DNA from: CAXTSE01 sp964246985
GTDB lineage: Bacteria; Actinomycetota; Actinomycetes; Actinomycetales; Microbacteriaceae
DNA: 51,761 nucleotides
Assembly: GCA_964246985.1 (NCBI GenBank)
Contig: CAXTSE010000022.1
Location: 1 to 51,761, forward strand
Direction: 5' to 3'
Shown here: one piece after another, positions 15,407 to 23,960 of the stretch
How the letters are laid out: every line of letters begins with the position of its first letter
How positions within the stretch are numbered: the first letter of the stretch is position 1
The notes under the pieces: model-generated
Databases searched by the model: none
What the model was told of the DNA's origin: nothing
Seen by the model: only the letters and a program-made list of their open reading frames with translations
Translations under genes and position numbers: made by a program

Positions 15407-17208
15407 CGGCGGGCGCCGTCCCGGCTCAGGACCTGCGACAGGGCATCCCGCAGCGCGGCGGCCGGGTCGGCGACCGCGCCGGCCGAGCGCCAGGCGACGA
15501 TCTTGTCGGGACGCACCAGGATCACGCCGTCCTCGTCGACCTCGCGCGCCCGAGCCCAGTCGAAGTACAGGTCCGTCAGCTCACGGCCCGGCCCGATCAC
15601 GACCGATCCGACCGTGATGCCGAGCTCGGCCGCGACGGTGGCCGCGGCATCCGCCCAGGCCTGCCCGGCGATGCCGGTGAAGACCGTGAACTGGGTGCTG
15701 GGCGCGAGGTCGAGGGTCGAGACCTTGTGCACGGTGTCGCCGATCCAGACGTGCGGCAGGGGCGATCCGGGGGTCGTGGTCGGCTGGTAGTAGAGCTCGG
15801 GATCACGGGTCGGCGCCGGGCGCGACGATCCGTCCGACACCACGGCGGTGGACTCGTAGAACTGACCCATCTCGACCCCGTGCGCGTTGAACTCGTAGTT
15901 CTTGATCTCCATCGCGGCGCGCATCGCCTCGCGCTTGGCGGCGCCGGCGGGGGTGTCCGCCTTGCGCTCCTCGATGCGCTCCACCATCTCGGCCTCGTCG
16001 GCCGCTGTGGTGACGCCGAGCGCGTCGAACAGCTGCACGAACTCGCGCGACGACTTGTTGGCCCGCGTCACGATCTGCCGCGCGACGGGTGCCCGCTCGG
16101 TGGTGTACGTGTCGAGCAGTTCGGCGCCGGCCTGGCCGCGCAGCACCGCCGCGAGCTTCCAGGCGAGGTTGTACGAGTCCTGGATCGACGTGTTCGAGCC
16201 GAGGCCGTTGCTCGGCGGGTGCCGGTGGATCGCGTCGCCGGCACAGAACACGCGGCCCTTCTGCAGCGTGGTCGCGAACATCTCGTTGTTGCCCCAGAGC
16301 GAGATGCCGGTGATCTCGGGCTCGAGGTCTGGCATGCCGAGCAGGTTGCGCACGATCACCTTCGCGGCCGCCTCGTCGACGACGGGCGGGGGCTGGGTGA
16401 TGTCGTAGCCCCAGACGATCAGCCACTGGTTCCACGGGCGCACCATGCGCACGAGCCCTGCGCCGATGCCGCCCACGTTGGAGCCCGGCTGCACGACCCA
16501 GTAGAGCACCGACGGACGGTGTCCCACGAGCTGCTCGATGTCGGCGGTGAAGGTGATGTTCATCGACCCGGCGATGTCCATCGCGCCCTCCATGGGCAGG
16601 TCGATGTCGGCGGCGACCGCGGAACGCGCCCCGTCGCATCCGATGAGGTACTTGGCCCGGACCGTGTACGGCCGACCGGTCACCCGGTCGAGCACCGTCA
16701 CCGTGACGCCGTCCGCGTCCTGGGTGTGCGAGACGTACTCGCTCGAGAAGCGCGTCTGCGTGCCGCGGGCGGTGGCGTTCTTGACGAGGATCGGCTCGAG
16801 GTAGTTCTGCGGGATGTCGCAGTTGAGCGTGGGCGAGGCGAGCGCGTAGTCGGCGTGCCGCGCGGGGTGCGTGCCCCAGGTGAGGATGCGACCGAGCTCC
16901 TCGCCCGCGATCGACGTGCAGAAGACCGTGTCGCCGATGAGGTGGTGCTGGGTGGCCTCGGCCAGCACCTGATCCTCGATCCCCATGTCGCGGAAGAACT
17001 CCATCGCGCGCTGGTTGGTGATGTGCGCCCGCGGGGTGTTGGCCGTCCAGCGGTACTTGGTGATCATGATGTTCGGGATCCCGAGGGTCGCCAGCGCGAG
17101 CGCCATCGACGAGCCGCTCGGACCCGATCCGACGATCAGGACGTCGGTCTCGACGACATCCGTGTCGGGCAGAGTGGTGGCGGCGATGCCGTCATCGAAA
17201 GTCGCCAT
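15403..17208 (-). CDS. FAD-dependent phenol/resorcinol hydroxylase, TfdB/PheA family
   Basis: This 601-residue flavoprotein monooxygenase is the first gene of the catabolic operon. It has a dinucleotide-binding motif GSGPSG (27-32), the active-site region ANTPRAHITNQRAMEFFRDM typical of TfdB-like phenol hydroxylases, a DG motif (GCDGARS, about 192), a GD motif (FCAGDAIHRHPP, about 324) and a C-terminal thioredoxin-like domain. It should ortho-hydroxylate a phenol using NAD(P)H and O2. Given the hydroxyquinol dioxygenase and maleylacetate reductase next to it, resorcinol or another phenol leading to hydroxyquinol is the best guess; 2,4-dichlorophenol is known for the family but not supported by context. 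The ATG at 17206-17208 has CCGGAG close upstream. Confidence 0.9.
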   Translation of the reverse strand: MATFDDGIAATTLPDTDVVETDVLIVGSGPSGSSMALALATLGIPNIMITKYRWTANTPRAHITNQRAMEFFRDMGIEDQVLAEATQHHLIGDTVFCTSIAGEELGRILTWGTHPARHADYALASPTLNCDIPQNYLEPILVKNATARGTQTRFSSEYVSHTQDADGVTVTVLDRVTGRPYTVRAKYLIGCDGARSAVAADIDLPMEGAMDIAGSMNITFTADIEQLVGHRPSVLYWVVQPGSNVGGIGAGLVRMVRPWNQWLIVWGYDITQPPPVVDEAAAKVIVRNLLGMPDLEPEITGISLWGNNEMFATTLQKGRVFCAGDAIHRHPPSNGLGSNTSIQDSYNLAWKLAAVLRGQAGAELLDTYTTERAPVARQIVTRANKSSREFVQLFDALGVTTAADEAEMVERIEERKADTPAGAAKREAMRAAMEIKNYEFNAHGVEMGQFYESTAVVSDGSSRPAPTRDPELYYQPTTTPGSPLPHVWIGDTVHKVSTLDLAPSTQFTVFTGIAGQAWADAAATVAAELGITVGSVVIGPGRELTDLYFDWARAREVDEDGVILVRPDKIVAWRSAGAVADPAAALRDALSQVLSRDGARR

Positions 17209-17226
17209 GAGCTCCGGTCCTCGTCA

Positions 17227-17249
17227 ACGCGGACGTCGTCGTCCCGCGT
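17227..17249. promoter_or_regulatory. Inverted repeat before the hydroxylase operon
   Basis: ACGCGG at 17227-17232 and CCGCGT at 17244-17249 are inverted, 11 bases apart, in the 94-base gap between the AraC gene's stop and the hydroxylase start at 17208. GATACT on the minus strand near 17255-17260 could be the -10 of the operon, placing the repeat just downstream of it. It is a candidate regulator site, with weak support by itself. Confidence 0.3.
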
Positions 17250-17302
17250 GGAGCCAGTATCGGCACGGTGCCCGCAGACGCGGACGGGAAGGCCGGAATC
17301 GG

Positions 17303-18361
17303 CTAGGACTTGGCCGAAACCGTCAACGCCGCCGAGGCGGCGGCCGCGCGGAACTGGGCCGGCGTCTCCTCGAAGCGCTCGCGGAACACCCGCGTGAAGT
17401 GGGCCTGCGACGAGAAGCCGCAGTGCATCGCCACCTCGCCCGCGGACGGCGATCCGGGCTGCCCGAGCATGCGGCGGGCGAGGTCGAGCCGCCGCTCGAG
17501 GATCGCGCGGGCGATGCCCGTGCCCGACTCGCTGAAGATGCGCGACAGATGGCGTTCGCTGATCCCCATGCCCCGCGCGACCTCCGCGACCGACAGCCGC
17601 GGGTCGCGCAGGTGCCGGTCGATGTAGGCGAGCGCCGACAACCGGTAGCCGGCGGAGCTGCGGGACGCGTCCCCGGAGAAGATCGCGCGCAGCAGGTCCA
17701 TCGCTCCGTGCTCGGCGGCGACCAGGTTGCGCGGGGTCGGCTCGGCGAACGTCGAGCGGATCAGGCGGGCGAGGGCGGCGGCGTGCGCGTTGGCGCCGGG
17801 GATGCGGGCGAAGTCCATCGTGATCGGCTGCCGGGGCATGGCGCCGTCGGCCACCTGCTCGAAGGTCGAGCGCGGCACGACCATGGCGAACTCCTGGAGG
17901 CCCTGGGCGAATCCGCGCATGAAGGGCTCGTTGATGTCGCAGACCAGCAGGCCGCCGGGTCGCTGCAGGTGGACGCCGTCCTTGTAGTAGAAGAACGACT
18001 CGCCGAAGAGGGTGAAGTAGAGCGCGACGCCCTCGCCGGGGGTGCGCGCGATCTGCCGGGCATCGCGCTCGACGACATGCGCGTTGGCCGACACGTGTGC
18101 GACCTGGAGCTCGCTCAGCCGCAGGTTGAGCTCGGTCGCCTCGAGCGGCTTGCCGTTGAGGGTGCGGGCCTGCAGTCCGACCAGCGCGCGGGCGTTGTGC
18201 TCCTCCCAGAGCTCGATGCGCTTGGGGGTCTGGAGCCCGTGGGTGGAGAAGTGCTGGAGCGCGGTGGGAGCGGCGGCGGGCGCGAGAGGCGCCGACTCCG
18301 TGGGCGGGAACTCGCTGCCGTCCCAGAGCGCGGCGGTGCCCTCGAGTGCCGTCTGCGCCAT
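17303..18361 (-). CDS. AraC-family transcriptional regulator
   Basis: This 352-residue regulator has an N-terminal AraC_binding_2-like sensor domain at about 55-220 and a C-terminal double helix-turn-helix at about 245-345. The first HTH lies around LSVAEVARGMGISERHLSRI and the second around GEVAMHCGFSSQAHFTRVFR, followed by the conserved ETPAQFR. The first domain is the type seen in activators of aromatic degradation genes. The ATG at 18359-18361 has GGGAGG at 5-base spacing. It lies upstream of, and on the same strand as, the hydroxylase operon and is divergent from the CoA-transferase operon, so it is the likely activator of the former, with the aromatic substrate as effector (inference). 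Confidence 0.9.
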   Translation of the reverse strand: MAQTALEGTAALWDGSEFPPTESAPLAPAAAPTALQHFSTHGLQTPKRIELWEEHNARALVGLQARTLNGKPLEATELNLRLSELQVAHVSANAHVVERDARQIARTPGEGVALYFTLFGESFFYYKDGVHLQRPGGLLVCDINEPFMRGFAQGLQEFAMVVPRSTFEQVADGAMPRQPITMDFARIPGANAHAAALARLIRSTFAEPTPRNLVAAEHGAMDLLRAIFSGDASRSSAGYRLSALAYIDRHLRDPRLSVAEVARGMGISERHLSRIFSESGTGIARAILERRLDLARRMLGQPGSPSAGEVAMHCGFSSQAHFTRVFRERFEETPAQFRAAAASAALTVSAKS

Positions 18362-18390
18362 CGCAACCTCCCGCTGTGGCGGTCAGCCTA

Positions 18391-18419
18391 TTGCACCTCG
18401 CGCCCGCGATCCATAGTAT
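18391..18419 (+). promoter_or_regulatory. Sigma-70-type promoter for the 3-oxoadipate operon
   Basis: TTGCAC at 18391-18396 and TAGTAT at 18414-18419 are separated by exactly 17 bases, close to the housekeeping consensus. Transcription should begin near 18426 and meet the palindrome at 18434-18452. The region also holds the start of the divergent AraC gene. Confidence 0.65.
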
Positions 18420-18433
18420 CGACCCGCGAACTT

Positions 18434-18452
18434 GTGTTCGCCTGGCGAACAC
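18434..18452. promoter_or_regulatory. Perfect 19-bp palindrome, probable IclR/PcaR operator
   Basis: GTGTTCGCC and GGCGAACAC flank a single T, a perfect inverted repeat with 9-base arms. It lies about 8-26 bases downstream of the predicted transcription start and 30 bases before the CoA-transferase start. GTTCGC/GCGAAC half sites are typical of IclR-family regulators of protocatechuate and 3-oxoadipate genes. The last gene of this operon encodes such a protein (21023-21799), suggesting autoregulated repression. Confidence 0.6.
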
Positions 18453-18482
18453 TTCCCGAGCTCTCCGACCATCGAGGTGACC

Positions 18483-19202
18483 GTGCGCGACAAGAGCGTC
18501 GACAGCGTCGCGGCCGCCCTCGACGGCATCCAGGACGGCGCCACGGTCATGATCGGAGGCTTCGGTCTGGCCGGCCAGCCCATCCAGCTCGTCGAGGGGC
18601 TCCTCGCCCAGGGCGCGCGCGACCTCACGATCGTGAGCAACAACGCGGGCAACGGCGACACCGGCATCGCGGCGCTTCTGGCTGCCGGTCGGGTGCGGAA
18701 GGTCGTCTGCTCGTTCCCGCGGCAGGTCGACAGCTACGTCTTCGACGCTCTGTACCGGGCGGGGAAGGTCGAACTGGAGGTGGTGCCGCAGGGCAACCTC
18801 GGCGAGCGCATCCGGGCGGGTGGAGCCGGCATCGGCGGCTTCTACAGTCCGACAGGCGTCGGCACCCTGCTCGCCGAGGGGAAGGAGACGCGCGAGATCG
18901 ACGGTCGCCAGTACGTGCTCGAGCTGCCCATCCGCGGCGACGTCGCGCTGATCGGCGGCTTCCTCGGCGACCGGCTCGGCAACCTCGTGTATCGCAAGAC
19001 CAGCCGCAACTTCAATCCGATGATGGCCTCGGCGGCCGAGCTGACGATCGCATCGGTGGACCGCGTCGTCGACGTCGGCGCCCTCGACCCGGAGGCCGTC
19101 GTCACGCCCGGCATCTTCGTCGACCGCGTCGTCGCGACCGGTGACCGCGAATGGCTGACCGGCCCCGCCGGACGACCTGACCTCGCCGTGCAGCCCGCAT
19201 GA
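18483..19202 (+). CDS. catI: 3-oxoadipate CoA-transferase, alpha subunit
   Basis: This 239-residue subunit of the class I CoA-transferase moves CoA from succinyl-CoA to 3-oxoadipate. It shows the N-terminal motif DGATVMIGGFGLAGQP, an SNNAG segment (VSNNAGNGDTGIAALL) and PQGNLGERIRAGGAGIGGFY, all typical of alpha subunits. The start chosen is GTG at 18483 with GAGG 5 bases upstream; in-frame GTG at 18477 and TTG at 18432 are alternatives, but the latter overlaps the palindromic operator. It overlaps the beta subunit gene by ATGA. PcaI would be an equally suitable name. Confidence 0.9.
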   Translation: MRDKSVDSVAAALDGIQDGATVMIGGFGLAGQPIQLVEGLLAQGARDLTIVSNNAGNGDTGIAALLAAGRVRKVVCSFPRQVDSYVFDALYRAGKVELEVVPQGNLGERIRAGGAGIGGFYSPTGVGTLLAEGKETREIDGRQYVLELPIRGDVALIGGFLGDRLGNLVYRKTSRNFNPMMASAAELTIASVDRVVDVGALDPEAVVTPGIFVDRVVATGDREWLTGPAGRPDLAVQPA

Positions 19203-19831
19203 GTCTCGACCGGCACGCGCTCGCCGCGCGCATCGCCGAGGACATCCCCTACGGCGCCTACGTCAACCTCGGCATCGGGGCCCCGACTCTCATCGCCGAC
19301 CATCTCCCGCTCGAGCGCGACGTCATCCTGCACACCGAGAACGGGCTGCTCGGCATGGGCCCGGCTGCCACGGGCGACGACATCGACCCCGACCTCATCA
19401 ACGCGGGCAAGATCCCCGTCACCGAGCAGGCGGGCGCCTCGTACTTCAGCAACGCCGACTCGTTCGGCATGATGCGCGGCGGCCACCTCGACGTGTGCGT
19501 CCTCGGCGCCTTCCAGGTGTCGGTGACGGGTGACCTCGCCAACTGGCACACGGGTGCGCCCGATGCGATCCCCGCAGTGGGTGGCGCCATGGACCTCGCC
19601 ATCGGGGCCAAGGACGTCTGGGTGATGACCGACCTCCTCACCAAGGACGGGCAGAGCAAGATCCTCGAGCGCTGCACCTACCCGCTCACCGGGGTCGCCT
19701 GCATCAGCCGGGTCTACACCGACCGGGGCGTGTTCTCGGTGGGTGCGGACGGCATCCGCGTGCTCGACACCTTCGACACCACGCTCCACGAGCTGCGCGA
19801 GCTCACCGGGCTCGACCTGCAGGAGGACTGA
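19199..19831 (+). CDS. catJ: 3-oxoadipate CoA-transferase, beta subunit
   Basis: This 210-residue catalytic subunit has the conserved glutamate that forms the CoA thioester, E47, in LHTENGLLGMGP. GIGAPTLIAD precedes it and GAMDLAIGAKDVWVMTD follows. The length is normal for beta subunits. It overlaps the alpha subunit gene and is followed 2 bases later by the thiolase gene. With the alpha subunit it converts the 3-oxoadipate made by the maleylacetate reductase to 3-oxoadipyl-CoA. Confidence 0.93.
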   Translation: MSLDRHALAARIAEDIPYGAYVNLGIGAPTLIADHLPLERDVILHTENGLLGMGPAATGDDIDPDLINAGKIPVTEQAGASYFSNADSFGMMRGGHLDVCVLGAFQVSVTGDLANWHTGAPDAIPAVGGAMDLAIGAKDVWVMTDLLTKDGQSKILERCTYPLTGVACISRVYTDRGVFSVGADGIRVLDTFDTTLHELRELTGLDLQED

Positions 19832-19833
19832 CG

Positions 19834-21018
19834 ATGGGCGCGAGCTTCGTCTACGACGCGGTGCGGACACCGTTCGGCCGGTACGGCAAGGCGCTCGCCG
19901 GGGTGCGACCCGACGACCTCGCTGCGTCGACGCTGCGCGCCTTGCTCGACCGGCATCCGGATCTCGACCCGGCCCGCATCGACGACGTGCTGCTCGGCGA
20001 CGCCAACGGGGCGGGCGAGGACAACCGCGACGTCGCGCGCATGGCCGTGCTGCTTGCCGGGCTGCCGACGTCTGTCCCCGGCGCGACGGTCAACCGGCTC
20101 TGCGGCTCGGGGCTCGAGGCGGTCATCCAGGGCAGTCGGGCCATCGAGACCGGCGACGCGGGCGTGGTCGTGGCGGGCGGAGTCGAATCGATGAGCCGTG
20201 CGCCGTGGGTGCTCCTCAAGCCCGAGCGCCCCTACCCGGCCGGCAGCGAGACCCTCGTCTCGACCACCCTCGGCTGGCGGATGGTCAACCCCGCCATGCC
20301 GGCGCAGTGGACGGTGTCTCTCGGCGAGACCGCCGAGATCCTCGCCGATCGTTTCTCGATCGGCCGCGAGGAGCAGGATGCGTTCGCCCTCGCGTCGCAC
20401 CAGCGCGCGGCAGCAGCCTGGGATGCGGGTGTCTTCGACGGCGAGATCGTGCCCGTTCCCGGGGTCGACCTCGCTCGCGATGAGAGCCTGCGCGCCGACA
20501 CGACTCTCGACGCCCTGGCGGGGCTGAAGCCGGCCTTCCGGGCCCCCGACGTCGGCACCGTGACCGCGGGCAACTCGAGCCCGCTCAACGACGGCTCGGC
20601 GATGATCCTCCTCGGTGGGGAGGCGGGCGTCGCCGGGCTCCCGGCCGAGCCGCTGGCCCGCATCAGCGGCCGCGGCGTCGCCGGCAACGACCCCGATGTG
20701 TTCGGGATCGCGCCGGTCGAGGCCGCGAACCGGGCCCTCGCCCGCGCCGGGCGCACCTGGGGCGACGTCGACCTGGTCGAGCTGAACGAGGCGTTCGCCG
20801 CCCAGTCGCTCGCCTGCCTGCGACTGTGGCCTGAGCTCGACCCGGCGAAGGTGAACGTGCACGGCGGGGCGATCGCGATCGGGCACCCGCTGGGCGCCTC
20901 CGGGGCTCGCATCCTCGGACGCGCCGCGCACGCGCTCGAGGCGCGCGGTGGCGGTGTCGCCGTGGTCGCCATCTGCATCGGCGTGGGCCAGGGCCTCGCC
21001 GTCGTCCTGGAAAGATAG
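19834..21018 (+). CDS. pcaF: 3-oxoadipyl-CoA thiolase
   Basis: This 394-residue thiolase should split 3-oxoadipyl-CoA into succinyl-CoA and acetyl-CoA. It has the acylated cysteine C90 in VNRLCGSGLEAV, the catalytic His in HGGAIAIGHPLGASGAR and the second Cys in AICIGVGQG at the C-terminus. The N-terminal VRTPFGRYGKAL is typical of PcaF and acetyl-CoA acetyltransferases; operon context favours PcaF. It is the third gene of the plus-strand operon, and the IclR gene starts 4 bases after its stop. Confidence 0.92.
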   Translation: MGASFVYDAVRTPFGRYGKALAGVRPDDLAASTLRALLDRHPDLDPARIDDVLLGDANGAGEDNRDVARMAVLLAGLPTSVPGATVNRLCGSGLEAVIQGSRAIETGDAGVVVAGGVESMSRAPWVLLKPERPYPAGSETLVSTTLGWRMVNPAMPAQWTVSLGETAEILADRFSIGREEQDAFALASHQRAAAAWDAGVFDGEIVPVPGVDLARDESLRADTTLDALAGLKPAFRAPDVGTVTAGNSSPLNDGSAMILLGGEAGVAGLPAEPLARISGRGVAGNDPDVFGIAPVEAANRALARAGRTWGDVDLVELNEAFAAQSLACLRLWPELDPAKVNVHGGAIAIGHPLGASGARILGRAAHALEARGGGVAVVAICIGVGQGLAVVLER

Positions 21019-21022
21019 CGGC

Positions 21023-21799
21023 ATGGACGACGCGGACGCCCCGGCCTCCGTCCAGTCGTTCGTCCGCGGCCTGGCTGTCATCCGCGCGTTCGACGCCGAT
21101 CACCCGCGCAGGTCGCTGGCCGACGTGGCCCGCGCGACCGACCTGACCCGGGCGACGGCTCGGCGGTTCCTCCTGACCCTCGAGCAGCTCGGCTACGTGC
21201 GGAGCGTCGACCGCGAGTTCTCGCTCACCCCCCGTGTGCTCGAGCTCGGCTTCAGCTATCTGTCCGCCCTCTCGCTGCCCGAGGTGGCCCAGCCGCACCT
21301 CGAGGCGCTGTCGCGCGAGGTCGGCGAGTCGAGCTCGGCGTCGGTGCTCGACGGCGACGACATCGTCTACGTCGCGCGCGTCCCCACGCGGCGCATCATG
21401 TCGGTGTCGATCACGATCGGCACCCGGTTCCCGGCGTATGCGACCTCGATGGGGCGCGTGCTTCTGGCCGGGCTCGATCCGGCCGACCTCGACGCCCGCC
21501 TCTCGTCATTCGACGGTCACACGATCACCGACCGCACGATCACCGACGCCAGGCTCCTTCGCGCCGAGCTCTCGGCGGTGCGCGCCCAGGGCTGGTCGCT
21601 CGTCGACCAGGAGCTCGAGATCGGACTGCTCTCGGTCGCCGCCCCCGTGACGCGGGCCGGACGCGTCGTCGCCGCCATAGGCGTGTCTGCAGCGGTCGGC
21701 GCGGCTCCGGTCACCCAGACGGCGGAGCGCCTGATCGGCCCCCTGCGTGCGACGGCCGCGGCGCTCTCCGCCGAGGTCGAGCACCTCCCGCACACCTGA
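21023..21799 (+). CDS. IclR-family regulator of aromatic catabolism (PcaR-like)
   Basis: This 258-residue regulator has an N-terminal winged HTH at about 8-68 (SLADVARATDLTRATARRFL), an interdomain helix, and a GAF-like effector domain at about 80-250 (VYVARVPTRRIMSVSITIGT; PAYATSMGRVLLA). The N-terminus FVRGLAVIRAFD is close to PcaR/PobR-type proteins. The ATG at 21023 lies 4 bases after the thiolase stop; the frame extends upstream only by overlapping the thiolase. It most likely binds the palindrome at 18434-18452 and responds to 3-oxoadipate or a related intermediate (inference). It converges on the permease gene ending at 21817, with no clear terminator in the 17-base gap. Confidence 0.9.
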   Translation: MDDADAPASVQSFVRGLAVIRAFDADHPRRSLADVARATDLTRATARRFLLTLEQLGYVRSVDREFSLTPRVLELGFSYLSALSLPEVAQPHLEALSREVGESSSASVLDGDDIVYVARVPTRRIMSVSITIGTRFPAYATSMGRVLLAGLDPADLDARLSSFDGHTITDRTITDARLLRAELSAVRAQGWSLVDQELEIGLLSVAAPVTRAGRVVAAIGVSAAVGAAPVTQTAERLIGPLRATAAALSAEVEHLPHT

Positions 21800-21816
21800 G
21801 AGAGCGGTCTGCTGCG

Positions 21817-22857
21817 CTAGCGCCGTTGTCGCGCCGCGACCGCCCGCTGCAGCAGGACGAAGACCAGCAGGATGCCGCCCGTGATGATCGTCGTCGCCTC
21901 GGGGCGGATGCCGCCGTCGCGCGTGATCAGCACGTTCATGAGTCCGAGGACGAGCGCGCCGATCACCGACCCGAGCACGTAGCCTGCGCCGCCGGTGAGC
22001 AGCGTTCCGCCGATGACGGTCGCCGCGATCGCGTCGAGCTCCCAGCCGATCCCGGTGATGTTCTGCGCGCTGCCGAGACGCGCCGTGTAGACGACGGATG
22101 CGAGGCCGGCGAGGGTGCCGCTGATCACGTAGATCCACACCTTGGTGCGCGCGACGGGCAGACCCATCAGGGCGGCCGACGGCTCGGAGCCGCCGATGGC
22201 GTAGACGGTGCGGCCCATCCGGGTTCGGTGCAGCACGAAGAACGCGATCGCGACCACGACGACCGCGATGAGCACGCCGGGCGTGATCACCAGGTCGTTG
22301 ACCTTAGGTCCGTCGATGACCTTCAGGTTCTCGGCCAGCAGGCGCACGGGAGACTCGTCGGCGAGACGCTCGGGCACCGTGCTGAGGATCGACGCGAGCC
22401 CGCGCGCCAGGAACATGACGGCCAGGGTCGCGATGAACGGCTGCACGTTGAAGTACTGGATCAGGATGCCCGAGAACAGGCCGAGCACCGACCCGATCAG
22501 CACCATCAGCACCATGCCGAGCCACGGATCCATGCCGCTGTTGATCATGATGACGCCGGAGACGCTGGTCAGAGCGATGACAGCTCCGACCGATAGGTCG
22601 ATGCCTCCCGTCAGGATCACGAAGGTCAGACCGACAGCGACGATGATCAGGTGCGCGTTGTTGATCAGCAGGTTGGACAGCGTGCTGAACTGCACGATGC
22701 GGCCGTAGGCCACCTCGCCGTAGACCACCATGCCGACGAAGATCGCGAGCGCGGCCACGGTCGGCAGCGACTCGAGCCGTAGGCGGAAGCGGCGCGTGCG
22801 CTCGACCGGCGCGGATGCGGCTGCCGGCGCGGTCGGTGATGTCTTGAGGTCGGTCAT
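21817..22857 (-). CDS. yjfF: Sugar ABC importer permease, YjfF-like
   Basis: This 346-residue permease of the BPD_transp_2 (RbsC-like) family has about eight to ten TMs. Family motifs are GLTFVILTGGIDLSVGAVIAL and AIAATVIGGTLLTGGAGYV, plus the coupling segment RMGRTVYAIGGSEPSAALMGLPV. It resembles YjfF of the E. coli galactofuranose importer more than RbsC. The ATG at 22855-22857 overlaps the preceding permease gene by ATGA. It is the last gene of the transport operon and forms a heterodimeric channel with the 22854-23960 product. Confidence 0.88.
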   Translation of the reverse strand: MTDLKTSPTAPAAASAPVERTRRFRLRLESLPTVAALAIFVGMVVYGEVAYGRIVQFSTLSNLLINNAHLIIVAVGLTFVILTGGIDLSVGAVIALTSVSGVIMINSGMDPWLGMVLMVLIGSVLGLFSGILIQYFNVQPFIATLAVMFLARGLASILSTVPERLADESPVRLLAENLKVIDGPKVNDLVITPGVLIAVVVVAIAFFVLHRTRMGRTVYAIGGSEPSAALMGLPVARTKVWIYVISGTLAGLASVVYTARLGSAQNITGIGWELDAIAATVIGGTLLTGGAGYVLGSVIGALVLGLMNVLITRDGGIRPEATTIITGGILLVFVLLQRAVAARQRR

Positions 22858-23960
22858 GAGGACACCGTCGCCTTCGTCGGAGTGGTCGGTGCGGCCGGGG
22901 AGGTGGGGGCGGGGGGCGTCGGCACCTGAAAGCTGCGGCGGCGGCGCAGCAGACTGCGCACGCGCTCCGACTGCAGGAGGCAGATCACGACGATGACGAC
23001 GGCCTTGAAGGCCGGCGTGGCCGACGAGGACACCCCGAGGAAGACGACGGTCTTGTCGAGAGTCGCGATAAGGATCGCGCCGACCACCGACCCGGCGAGG
23101 TTGAACTTGCCGCCCGCGAGCGACGTGCCGCCGATGACGACCGCGAGGATCGCGTCGAGCTCGAGCTGGTATCCGGTGCGCGACACGTCCACCGTCATGA
23201 CGCTGGCGGTGGCGAAGACGCCGGCCACCGCGGCGAGGATGCCGCTCGCGATGTACACGGCGAAGAGCAGCGCGCGACGGTTGACGCCCGCCAGCCGCGC
23301 CGCCTGCGGGTCCATGCCGATGGCCTCGATCATGAGGCCGAGCGCGCTGCGGCGCACCAGCAGCGAGATGACGACGACGATCGCGAGCGCCAGCAGGAAC
23401 ACGACGGGCAGGCCGACGATGTAGCCGTTGGCGATCCAGCGGAACGGGTCGTTCGTCGCCGAGGTGTTCTGACCGGCGGTGATCACCTTGGCGAGACCTC
23501 GGCCGGCGAGCATCATCACGAGAGTGCTGATGAACGGCTGCAGCCCGACGATCGCCACGAGGGCGCCGTTGACCGCACCGAGGATCGCCCCGAAGAGGAG
23601 CGACAAGCCGAGGGCTCCGAGCATCGCGCCCGCTCCCCCGTCGGGCCCGGCCGCCTTCAGGAACTCCATCGAGACGGCGCCCGAGACGACCATGATCGAC
23701 CCGACCGAGAGGTCGATGCCTCCGGTGGCGACCACCAGGCACATGCCGACGGCGATCATCAGGATCGGTGCGGCGGCGCGGAGGATGTCGATGAGGTTGC
23801 CGACCAGGTTGCCCGTCGGGCCGACCGTGATGCCGAGGTACGACGGATCGCGGGCGACGTTGATGGCGAGCAGCAGCGCGACGGCGATGATGCCCCAGAA
23901 GTACGGGCGACGCACCAGCTCGGTGAGCGTCCCGAGGACGCCCTGCTTCTGATCGGTCAT
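22854..23960 (-). CDS. ytfT: Sugar ABC importer permease, YtfT-like
   Basis: This 368-residue RbsC-type permease has GMCLVVATGGIDLSVGSIMV, LQPFISTLVMMLAGRGLAKV and AILAVVIGGTSLAGGKFNLAG, as in YtfT. The C-terminus carries an extra Pro/Thr/Ala tail (about 25 residues) after a basic patch, which looks cytoplasmic and unstructured. It overlaps the ATPase gene upstream and the YjfF-like gene downstream by 4 bases each. With its partner it should pass a pentose or hexose furanose. Confidence 0.88.
   Translation of the reverse strand: MTDQKQGVLGTLTELVRRPYFWGIIAVALLLAINVARDPSYLGITVGPTGNLVGNLIDILRAAAPILMIAVGMCLVVATGGIDLSVGSIMVVSGAVSMEFLKAAGPDGGAGAMLGALGLSLLFGAILGAVNGALVAIVGLQPFISTLVMMLAGRGLAKVITAGQNTSATNDPFRWIANGYIVGLPVVFLLALAIVVVISLLVRRSALGLMIEAIGMDPQAARLAGVNRRALLFAVYIASGILAAVAGVFATASVMTVDVSRTGYQLELDAILAVVIGGTSLAGGKFNLAGSVVGAILIATLDKTVVFLGVSSSATPAFKAVVIVVICLLQSERVRSLLRRRRSFQVPTPPAPTSPAAPTTPTKATVSS

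Noticed and set aside
18432..18482. TTG at 18432 as the start of the CoA-transferase alpha subunit
   Set aside because: It would place the palindromic operator inside the coding sequence and add residues not typical of the family; GTG at 18483 has a ribosome site.
21800..21816. Terminator between the convergent IclR and YjfF-like genes
   Set aside because: Only 17 bases and no inverted repeat could be found.
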